Assembly: GCA_017562135.1 (NCBI GenBank)
Contig: QEYB01001479.1
Coordinates: 186,001-250,000 of the forward strand
Source of the DNA: Dipylidium caninum
Taxonomy: Eukaryota; Platyhelminthes; Cestoda; Cyclophyllidea; Dipylidiidae
Direction of reading: 5' to 3'
Length of the DNA: 64,000 bases
The first letter of the stretch is position 1. Every line of letters begins with the position of its first letter. This document shows positions 50,801-61,700 of the stretch, piece by piece. The position numbers were made by a program, and so were the translations under genes. The notes beneath the pieces were generated by a model, which was not told the DNA's origin, ran no database searches, and saw only the letters and a list, made by a program, of their open reading frames with translations.

Positions 50801-53800
50801 CAGCTGGAAATCTGCGCAATCAGGTCGCCAAATTCAACGCCGATATGGCCGCCCTCAAGACCCGTTTGGAGAGAGAACTCATGTCCAAAACCGAGGAGTT
50901 TGAAGAGCTCAAGTACGTGCCCTTGGTTCCATTCCCACCCTCTCGTCCTGATCCCAACCTCATGTCAACGCTGAATTCAGTTTAAATGGGGCGGTTGACA
51001 TTCAACCTTCCTACTACTAAGTAGTTTTTCAGGGTATTTTGGCACGATAATAATGACCGATGTGCTGTCGCCTCTATTATAGACGCAAGCTGACCGTCCG
51101 CATCACTGAGTTGGAGGATATTGCCGAACACGAACGTACCCGCGCCAACAATCTTGAGAAGACCAAGGTCAAGCTGACCATTGAGATTAAGGAGCTGCAG
51201 ACCGAGAATGAAGCGGTAAGTCAATGTTAACTGATGAAAAAAATTAAGGTTAAAATGGCACAGAGGGCGGGGAGATGTGGAAAACGACTTACAGCCTACT
51301 TTTCTAAATGCTACTGAGCTAGGGTGGGATTCACCAAAGCAAAAAAGTGTTTGCATTAGTCTTACCATCTTCTGTTTAAAAATCTGTGCGCAGTTGGCAG
51401 CCGAGAACGGAGAGCTGGCACACCGGGTGAAGCAGGCGGAAAACCTGGCCAATGAACTGCAGCGACGTGTGGACGAGATGACGGTGGAAATCAACACCCT
51501 CCACTCGACCAACAATGCTTTGGAGGCGGATAACATGCGCCTAAAGGGACAGGTCGGCGACCTGACGGACCGTATTGCCAACCTTGATCGCGAGAATCGC
51601 CAACTCGGAGGTGAGTCCAGCCCAAATTCGAAATAAGACAGACTTCTTAAGCAACTACAGTAAATGGATGTCCCGGGCGGGCACAAGAAAATGACATCAA
51701 GCCAAATACACGCTAAAATGGGTTGGAGTTGAAGAAAATTTAGTTTCTCCCTCCGCACCGCTTTAAATTGCCTTTTATTCGCACAATGGATCTCACCTCA
51801 TGGCAAGATTAATCCTCCCCTGGTCAAGGAGGCAGTGAAATGGATTTCAAACACCCCTCTAAATGGATAGAAAGTGAAAAGTAAACTTCGATAGATGCGT
51901 GATTAACAAGGAATAGGGTGAAAAGGTGTCGGCAAAACGATTTGACGAAGATGCATGGAGCAGTAGGACTTGGCTAATCCTGTCTTTCGATGACTGCCAT
52001 TTTTCGCCAGGGTAGACAACAGCGCCATTTAGTTGTATTTTACTTTGAAGGGCCTCTGTTTTAACCGGGAAAACAGGAAGGGGAAAGGATTTGCGAAATT
52101 TCCGTTTCTGTGATCTTGGAAGTAGAGGTCATATATGAATTGAAAGAAAGATTTCACAATTTGGGTGTGGAACGTTTGTGAAAGGTAGAAATGGTGGTCG
52201 AAACAGAAGATCGTTGGGTTCTCATCAAGACTAGTGATAAATGCGTGAAACCGGCATTTTGAGTGCAAATGGACAAAAGCCTTTAGCGGTTATTATCATA
52301 AAGAAGAGCTAGAAGGACACTAAACCCGTGTATTCATTGAGAGACGATAGCCTGGAGCTCGGTTCTTCACGAAAATAATAATTGGAGTGAGATTGTACTA
52401 ACATGGTTCACAATGTGAAACTAGGACTGAAGACTCGCCGTCTGCAGGGCAGAGTGAATGAGTCGCCTTAATCTTCGCATACCCGCACGAGAGACTGATG
52501 TTGAGTATTCAGACTAACATTCAGCATTGCTTTGCCTGTGAAAACTCTCCGCAGACCAACTGAAGGAGACAAAAACAGCTCTGCGTGATGCCAATCGCCG
52601 GCTGACTGATCTGGAGGCTCTGCGCAGCCAACTGGAGGCGGAGCGCGACAACCTCGCGTCGGCCCTCCACGACGCAGAGGAAGCGTTGAAGGAGCTCGAA
52701 GTGAAGTATGTCGCCTCACAGAACGCTCTTAACCACCTTAAGTCCGAAATGGAGCAGCGTCTGCGTGAAAAGGACGACGAGCTGGAGAATCTCAGGTACG
52801 CCCATCCCAGATTAGTTAGCTTACCGGGCTACAAGAAGACCGGTCAAACACGAACTAGCAACCCTTGATGAAAGTCCAAAGGATTGCAACAAATTCTTGA
52901 TTATTTAGTCAGTCTTCTGCATTAGGGGCTCAACTGCAACAAAGGTATTTAAATATTGTTGTTTGTGTTTTGCAGGAAGAGCACGACACGCACAATTGAA
53001 GAACTGACCAACACCATCTCGGAGATGGAGGTTCGTTTCAAGTCGGACATGTCGCGTCTGAAGAAGAAGTATGAGGCCACAATCAGCGAATTGGAGGTGC
53101 AACTGGATGTGGCAAATAAGGCGAACGCCAACCTAAATCGTGAGAACAAGGCGCTTGCTCAGAAAATCCAGGAGTTGCAGAGTGCGCTGGAGGACGAACG
53201 ACGGGCTCGCGAGGCGGCAGAGAGCAACCTTCAGGTTAGCGAGCGCAAACGCATTGCTCTCACGTCGGAGATCGAGGAGATTCGCAGCCAGTTGGAACTC
53301 AGCGACCGTGCTCGCAAAAACGCCGAATCCGAACTCAACGACGCCAATGGACGCATCTCGGAGCTTACCATGTCCGTTAACACTCTCACTAACGACAAAC
53401 GCCGTCTTGAGGGCGACATCGGCGTCATGCAGGGCGATCTCGATGAGGCCGTCAACGCACGCAAGGTAGGAACCTGTTAGTCCACATCATAGACGCCCAC
53501 CGTGTCCTTATTAACATCATCTCGTGTTAACCTTGGTTCTACAGGCTGCTGAGGATCGGGCTGATCGTTTGAACGCTGAGGTACTCCGTCTGGCAGATGA
53601 GTTGCGTCAGGAGCAGGAGAACTACAAACGCGCCGAGACTCTGCGCAAACAGCTGGAGATCGAAATCCGTGAAATCACTGTCAAGTTGGAGGAAGCCGAG
53701 GCTTTCGCCACGCGCGAGGGTCGTCGTATGGTTCAAAAACTCCAGGTTACTTTTTATCCCTTTCTTTTGTTAATAAGGCACCAAAGTCTTACAGAGTCTG

Positions 53801-54295
53801 TGCTAACATAGAACCGCGTGCGAGAGCTGGAGGCAGAGCTGGACGGTGAAATTCGTCGCGCCAAGGAAGCCTTTGCTAGCGCTCGAAAATTCGAGCGTCA
53901 ATTTAAGGAATTGCAGACTCAGAGCGAGGATGATAAGCGCATGATTTTGGAGCTGCAGGACCTGCTTGACAAAACCCAGATTAAGATGAAAGCCTACAAG
54001 CGTCAGCTTGAGGAACAGGTACAGCAAAATTTACGCTTGCTTAATAGAAGGCAGTTGCAATTTGGACTACTGCGGTGCTTTCTCGTCTATGTTGTAGGAG
54101 GAGGTGTCGCAGTTGACGATGAGCAAGTACCGCAAAGCGCAACAGCAGATTGAAGAGGCCGAACATCGTGCAGATATGGCTGAGAGGACGATAACCATCA
54201 AGAGAACCATCGGAGGGCCCGGTTCCCGTGCCGTTTCGGTGGTCCGGGAGATCAACAGTGTCTCGCGTGGCAATCGCGCCACTAGCATCATGTAG
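47808..54295 (+). CDS. PMY: Paramyosin, complete gene
   Basis: Coiled-coil core protein of invertebrate thick filaments. In tapeworms it is also found at the tegument and is known as a complement-binding vaccine antigen. Exons: 47808-47879, 48245-48301, 48568-48654, 49455-49621, 49911-49989, 50381-50626, 50716-50912, 51083-51215, 51394-51610, 52555-52795, 52976-53465, 53545-53745, 53812-54018, 54098-54295. All introns are GT..AG with matching phases. The 2592 coding bases give 863 residues, the length known for cestode paramyosins. A short non-helical head ([11 protein letters not shown]) leads into about 800 residues of heptad-repeat rod rich in Glu, Leu, Arg, Ala and Lys, and a Ser/Arg-rich non-helical tail ending RATSIM, the usual site of filament-assembly phosphorylation. 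No frame break is seen. Introns range from 66 to 944 nt. Confidence 0.98.
47880..48244 (+). other. Paramyosin intron 1 (365 nt)
   Basis: Runs from GAG|GTATGT to TTTCAG. It separates the non-helical head from the start of the rod. Nothing else is recognised in it. Confidence 0.9.
48655..49454 (+). other. Paramyosin intron 3 (800 nt)
   Basis: AT-rich intron from ACG|GTGAGT to CCACACAG. A stretch near 49160 resembles a tRNA A box, but no B box follows, so no tRNA is called. Confidence 0.9.
49990..50380 (+). other. Paramyosin intron 5 (391 nt)
   Basis: Runs from AAG|GTAACC to CTGCTATAG. No internal feature is seen. Confidence 0.9.
51611..52554 (+). other. Paramyosin intron 9 (944 nt)
   Basis: The longest intron of the gene, from GAG|GTGAGT to CTCCGCAG. 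Its open frames are short and unconvincing. It would be the first place to look for an intronic enhancer. Confidence 0.9.
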
Positions 54296-55691
54296 ATGTT
54301 CTCCGAGAATCAGAACTCGTGACTTCTTCAACTCCTTTTATCCCCTCGCTCCTTTCCCCCCGCCGCCCGCCCAGACGTTCGTTTCGGTGCTCACATGCCC
54401 ATAAAGCAATATTCTACTTAAAATGAGGAGGAGGAGGAGGGGTAGACTAGAGGGAGCGCACCTCTTGTGCATGCCTTATAACCCTCCGCTTTGCTCCGAT
54501 CTAACCTGCTCCTCCTCCATTCTTCACTGAACTTGGATTTTTCTTCACTCCTTTCCTCTACCTTTCAATCTCTTTCTCACCTAAACTGTTCCCGCCGGGA
54601 CAGAAGACTCTAGGGCGCGTTCCTCTGTCACCGCTGCTGCCAGTGCAGCTCGGACAGGTGGCACCTTGCTTTCGTCCCCACCGACATTTCCCTTCTCTCC
54701 CTCCCCCCCCCCACCTATTTCTGTTCGAGTTTATTTGAACTTCCCCGCTACTACCACAATCAACGCCTCCACTGCCGCTGCCAATAATGAGTTGCTATGT
54801 TTTGTGTATTAGAAATATTCCAAAACTTAGTCCTCCTGCATGCTTTCAACTTCGGGCGTTGGGGCACAAACTGCCTGCCCCTAGGCGCCGGTGGTGCAGC
54901 CACGGAACGAAACGCTGCGGCTCAACTTACGTCCTACTTATAGTCGCCAGTAACTTAAGTTTGGTACAAGGAGTGAATCCGCAAACAACTGACACTTCGA
55001 GCTTCCTCGAGAGTAAGTCCCCCATCTGCTCGATTAAAGCAAAAAGAGCTGAATATTCGCGGTGCAAAGTGACCAGATGGAATACCATTCCACGACCAGA
55101 AAAGCGATGAGGTCCGTAGAGGATGTGTTGAAATTAAATTTCTAGATCCTTGTGAGTGACACCATTTCGAGGTGGTCTCAAGAGCATGACAGTTGGGTGG
55201 CGAGGTCTTGAGCTGCCCAGTGGTTTCCCAGATGCCAGTAGACGTCCCTCCGCTCAAAAAAGCCCTACTATTTCGATGCTAGGAGTTATTCCCAACATTT
55301 TAGACGTGTATGGGCGCGAGGGGCCTCACCTTCACGAAGTTTGCGTGCCACCGAAAGCCAGGACAGAAAGAGGCACCGCTTTACTCCAGGCAGATGGACA
55401 GTACGAATCATGGAAGGCCACGAAAATCATTGTGAAGCACCCTCGAACCACTTATTTAACATTAATTTTCTCAAAAGAACTCAAGAAAATACCAAATACA
55501 CACATTCCCAATCAAATTTGGAATTAAAATTTGTCAGCAGAACGAACTTTAATCACCTTGAGAATCTGTGCAAAAAAACCTGAAAACTCCGTCAACATGA
55601 CGAAGGATACGCACTCAGTTCTTTTGTCATTTTTAACGTCACACTCATGACATTTTGCCATTCAGGACGATAGTTCAGTGAAAATACTAAA
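54296..55691. other. Convergent 3' intergenic stretch
   Basis: Lies between the paramyosin stop and the DDB1 polyadenylation signal. No canonical AATAAA is seen for paramyosin. The weaker ATAAAG at 54401-54406 and ATTAAA at 55033-55038 are candidates. It contains a GAG repeat at 54425-54440, a C10 run at 54703-54712 and pyrimidine-rich DNA. No supported gene. Confidence 0.6.
54425..54440. repeat. (GAG)n trinucleotide repeat
   Basis: Five GAG units in the probable paramyosin 3' UTR, the complement of the CTC repeats elsewhere in the window. Confidence 0.88.
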
Positions 55692-55697
55692 TTTATT
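55692..55697 (-). promoter_or_regulatory. AATAAA polyadenylation signal of DDB1
   Basis: TTTATT on the plus strand, 92 nt beyond the DDB1 stop codon. It predicts a short 3' UTR. Confidence 0.8.
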
Positions 55698-55788
55698 CAA
55701 ACCACGTATGTGACACGCGGGGGGAGGAGGGGACTAAAGCAGTGATATTGCGGATGGACGGATATCTGTGCAGAGCGGCAGAGCCCAC

Positions 55789-58700
55789 TCAATGAAGAGA
55801 GGCGAGCTCTTCAACAACTCGCACGAGGTCAGCCACCGCACATTCCTTAGACTCCACATTCTCATTAAACTTCGACGTTCCCGCAGTCCCAAAATGCCTC
55901 ATCGAAGTCTGTAGTGGCAATCGAAAAGATACATAAAGAATATTTCTCCTTTATGGACAATTTTTCTCATTTTAAATACCTAGAAGGCGTCTAGCAAAGG
56001 GGCAAGAAAGTCCCGATAGGGATAGATCAAGGAAAACATGTGATATTCTAGAAAAGTTGCAACTCACTGGTATCTTCAAACCTCGAACGATCTTCTTCTT
56101 ATCCTCCAGATTGAGGTCGAGGAAACTCTCTACTAGTTCGCCATCTATTATATTGTGCGCCATTCTGGTAGTCCACAAGCAGTCCTTACAAGAACGCCAG
56201 GATTCCTGCGAGAACCCGCCCACAGGCACAATGAGATTGCTTAAACGAGACTCCACTTCCTTGAGGAATGCAAAGAGGATAGGTGATAGTTGAGCCACGA
56301 TGCCCAAACACCCCTGCGACGAGCCGTATATGTTGTGAGTGTCGCCTATTGCCGCCCACTTATCAGCACCCATCGTATTCATGTTGCCTGCAGAAACACA
56401 AGGAAGGAAAAGAAGTGTTCGCTTTGACTAACACGCGCTCATTTACCTCTAACGAAAACATTTATAGATTCGCCAGTGTGAATGTAGGCACAATCGACGA
56501 GAGTCTTGCTATCAGTTGAGAAGCACCGTGGAAAATCTCCAGCCGACGTGCCATGGCGATTTGGTGAGGCCGATTGCTCCCCCACGTTCGTTGTCCCTGT
56601 TGCCTCCGTTGCCGGTGGAGCCGTGGTGGTGGAGACGGAGGTAGCGATGTCACCAGCATCGGCAGAGCCCGCGGCGCCAGAAGTGCCAGCGCCTTCAGCG
56701 CACTCAACGCCTGGAGTTGGTCCGGATGAGGGGCTCGGAGTACTTTGTGTGGCGCGGAGCGACAGAACGACGGGTTCCTCCGTATTGTCCGGAATGTTTC
56801 GTCCCAATACGTGAATGTTTCCGTCCGCATCACCCGAAAGAAAGTGCTCGTCATCTATTATCTCTATTCCACTGGTATAACGCGGACAGTGGTGCCGCCC
56901 AATCTGAGTAGTAAACAAACAGAGAAATATGACTAGTCAAAGCTTGTTGTAATAGCCGACGCAACTATTTGTGGGTACAAATGATCTCATTTGAAGCATA
57001 GGGTCGGGGTGCCCCCGTGGCCAAAGGTCAGGTCTTGCGCGAATGAAAGGCCTCAATTGTGGTCGGCCGTGTTAGTAACTACTGCCTTTAATGTTAATGT
57101 TACAGAACAACCGATTTTGAACCCCTTACTGATGTATTGCTTACAGTGAAATATACAAGAGACGATTGCTTTTACGACAAAGGTAAACACGACTACTTAT
57201 GATGTTAATAATGGTCGTGTCTTTTACGCCTAGGCATACGTGCAAAAGCGCACCAAGAGTGTCGAGTAACAATGATACTTAGTTACTCCTCAAAATATAT
57301 CCCCTACACTGAAGAATGCAAAAACTTAACAAGACTCTAGTTCGGGCATTATTGTATCAAAAAGCGAAACATAAACTGCCATGAATATTCAAAAGCAATG
57401 AAGGCTAGGGCGAATACTTACCACCTCAAAGTTGCTTCTGTTAGGTTTGTAGAGCAGCAAGCATAAGGATCGCATCAAATCACCAATGAGGACATAATCC
57501 CCCCTGGTGCGCAGGTAAAGGGACATTATATTGTCGTTATAAGTGGAATCCAGACGCAGGTTATCTCCACAATATTCAAATAACCGAACCTAGGCGAGAC
57601 AAAATATGAAAAGCGGTTACAAAAGTATACTCAAAATCGAGAAAATGCGGCATCTATAATGAGCAAAAATAAAAGAAGACCAGCTATTTGGTTGAATGAT
57701 TGGCTTACCGAACTGCCGATGGCAGCGAGAAGGCACTTATTGAACTCAATAACACGGAAGACGGTGCCATGAACATCGTAGGTAAGAACAACGTTCAATG
57801 TCAGTGCGGTGGGATCCCAACGAAAGAGGTGAATTCGACCCTTCTTCGGATCGTGTTCACCTTTGACGATAAGAGCCGTGCCAACAGCATAGAAGACGCC
57901 TGCGTCATTACCCAAATCTACCGAGCCAATACTCATTGCTGTCTCAACAACGAATGGACTGTAATGAAAGGTGTGAACGAACTGTAGCTCCATGCTGGGC
58001 TGGCTATAAATCAGTAACGAAGACGCCTCTACATCGGTACACTTCTGCGAGTTTGACGAGGCTAAAAACACAAAAAGGATTTAGAACGGAAAATTATTTG
58101 AAAAGTGTGTATTCAGAACTTACAGACAAAGGATTTGGGGGTAGAACTGAAAGACTTCGGCACCTTTGGAGAGAGAGAGGCGGAATTTCGAACAGATTTA
58201 AACCCAACGCCTTCATGATAGACCTCGCGACGGCAAGAAATTACACCGAGACTCTTTGTCTCCATCTGTAGAGCCAGACGGCGAGGCGATTCGTTCAACG
58301 CAATACGGTGTACTTGCAACTTTTGAAGACTATCAACTGAGCCAATCACCAGCCCGGATGACGTCGCCATACAAATGCTGATGGTAAAGCAAAAAAGTCT
58401 ATTGATATAAGAGTAGCCACAACGTACTAATATTCCATTCTGTTTTACTAGAGCTCATATTAATTCCAAAAGAACCCACACCGCGGTTTTGCACTAATTA
58501 CTCACGAGTCCAACAAACAATTCATCCAATTTCGCTGCCGACAACATACCAGTCTTTGTAGTACGATCCATTTAGGGGAGACATATAGAAAACTTCCTTG
58601 ATGTCCACATTCGAAAAAACAAGTTTATGCCTGTTAGAGTAAACGATGCAGGGACGGTTGGAGCAGATAAAGACATTACGTTTTCCGTGGGAACGCCACT

Positions 58701-61700
58701 GCACCAAACGCATTCGAGATCCAGTTCCAACGCTCAAACGTTTCGCCTCTCCAATGACAATGTTTTCTTCAGACAAATGATAAAGCATGTTTGTAAAAAA
58801 GGAGTCAGGAACAATAGTAGTAAGTAAAACTGAATGCCTCGGCAAGAGTAAAATTAGGGGAAATAAATTGATATTTCTTTAAATGCCGATTAAAGTTGAA
58901 ATCAGAATCCGAGATGTGTTTATACACAGATTCCAATGTTTCATGAATACAAAATAACGTCACAGAAAGTTAGAGAGAGAAAGAAGAGACCCAAACAAAA
59001 CAATGCATCCGAGTTAATGCGTTCATGGGAAATGACAGATATGACCTTGTAAGTGATTTGTGGTTGCAGACCCATAACAACATGGTTAAATAAAGTACTG
59101 TTACTCTCTTATAACCTGATATAAGGGATTCAGCATAAAATTAAAAATCTAATCAGGAAGTTTTACGCGCATACATACCTGTGGAGCAATCCAAATTGTA
59201 GTAGTACACAGAACCATCCCCAGTGACGGTGAAAAGATATGTGAGACCCTCAAATTGTGCAATAGTAATGGAGCGTGGGAGAATGGCAATACCCGAATTG
59301 GGATCCATTGTTGGTAGAGATTCGTTGCAAACCATTTCCAAGGATGGAAGTTTGAGAAGCGCTACCCCATGGCCCATCCACATTCCTACGGCCACGTATT
59401 GGGGTTCTAAAGCATCCAGAGGATCCCGAAAGGGCGAGACATCAGCCACCTCTTCTTCGATGTTTCCCTCCTTACTGGAGGCCTGCACGCTGCCTACGGG
59501 TGGTTGGAATAACGTTGAATAGATAGCCGCTTTGACGGCGACCGATCTGTCGAACGGCGTGAGGTCAACGCATGCCACCTCGTGTGGAAGAGTTGTAGTG
59601 CTAAAATACAACAACGTTACTCAAATCTTCCGCCAGTCAAATTAACAACGCGAGTTTTCAACCTCCAATTATTCGGTTTACATATTAGTGACATAAAACA
59701 TGCATAAGGTTGGAAGCTATGAAACGGATGTTTTTGTTAAGCTCCGACTAGGGGAGATGCATTACGACGTAGGCTAAATAGTTTTATTTATAAATGTTGA
59801 GGGTAATTTTCTTACCCATTTCGAAAAAATTTTTGTGTTTGTATCCCATATTTATTTTATTTTGGGCCAAGATCAGATGGGAACGAAACGTGATTTACAT
59901 CCACTTTTCTTGCACGAGTTCAAATTGAAAAATAGCGCGACCCAAGCTTCGAGGAACGTTAATGAGGCATTCTAAAGTGGATAGATGCACTAATGAAAAG
60001 AGGCTCAATATTCTTTCCAAATATTTCGTTTTGACAAATTAACTATCATCGAGGAACTTCGAGGAAGACCAGCGACAAATTTTGATAACGAGGAGGAACT
60101 AAGAGCCACGACTGTGAAATCTGATTCATACTACTATCCATAAATTTGGGACTAAACTAGGAATTTGTCATCCATGCGGTTGTGTTGAAACATCTGCGTA
60201 CAGTAAAAAAGCTTACTCGTACGTGTCTACTGTACGAACTGACGCAAATGAAGATGATCAAATGAGAGGAAGAGCACGAACACACTTTTGTCGCTTCCTT
60301 CATAAAACACGGTTGTCGCTGTTTTTAGAAGTGGATTTCGTATGGTAATCGAAAATGATCAAGCAAGTCGGTACACAATATACTCCCACGACACAGTGAT
60401 GAGCCAAAATTTCATCAACCAAGAAGAAATTATGATTATCACATGCTGAAATGCCCAAGGAGTGATCCATTATTCCTTCTTATAATACAACCAAGGGAAA
60501 AGATGACAATGGTAGAGCGATATACTCGTGAAATTGTTGTCATGCATGAGACGCTTATGAAAAAAACAATCAGCATTGCTCAACTGGCAAGGCGCAATAT
60601 TGTTGCATGATGATAAAGCACGTCGACCACATAATTTCAGTTACTGTTAACAAATTAACTTCTCTACAATATGAAATTTACCCACATCCACCATATTCAC
60701 CCGATATTCCTCCCAGCGCTCATTACCTTCGAAGTAGTTATGAATTAGTTTTAAGAGAAAAAAATAAGATAAACAAAAGGTGTTAATAAAAGACTGAATC
60801 GTTTATCAGCTCTAAAAACAAAAGATTTCTAAAAAGGCATTTATATGACCTGCTCAATCGTTGGCAGAAAGTCATGGATGCCAATGCAACTCATTTTGGT
60901 TGAATACAATGGAGAGTCTGAAAACTTTGCTTTTTGATTTCTATTTATACAGAGCACCCGGTTTATAGTTTCCAAACCAATAACGCCTCAGACATCATTT
61001 AAAGCCTACGACGGAGATACTTTCCTAGTAACTTACCTAACACCTTATCGTGCGCTGATTTTATTTAAACCATTTTTAAAAATTATATAGCCACTAACCA
61101 ATAGGTGTAAGGAAAAAGATTTACTCTATGCACATTTTAGTCATTCACGTAAAATACAACAAAGACGTTTGATTCAGAAAATAACCTCAAAATGCCATGT
61201 TAATACATCAATAAAATTGCCTCGCACCGAAGGCACCTTAGCTCTTATCACCCTCACAACCAAGTTCGGTAGGTTGTAAGAAAATTAGAGTATTTCATGA
61301 ACCTGGTCTCGGAAACCGTAAATTGGATGAGATGACAAGGATATTCTACGATATAGTAAAGAATGTGTTTCTGATATTTTCTAACTCGATAAACGTAACT
61401 TAAACAGCAACTACCAGACTTCCATAGCGTCGATAAAGATAACCCCAAAAAATCCACGACATTTATCCCTTTCATTATTTCATAGGCCGTCCACTCAATC
61501 AGCACTTGGACATGTATCTGAATATACCCAGGCTACAATTAACTCCAGTCACCCAATTCCATTCTCTAAGGGTATATTATTAGTCTGCTCAGAATAATCT
61601 AAGCAGCGACTCGTATACTCCGATGAATAATATTCCTGACATGCGTTTTTGATAACATCTCAAAAATAGTGAATTTACAAACTATTACCCTTTCCTTGTT

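Noticed and set aside
50982..51758. 258-codon minus-strand frame
   Set aside because: It is antisense to paramyosin exons 8 and 9 and the introns between. It arises from the codon bias of the coiled coil.
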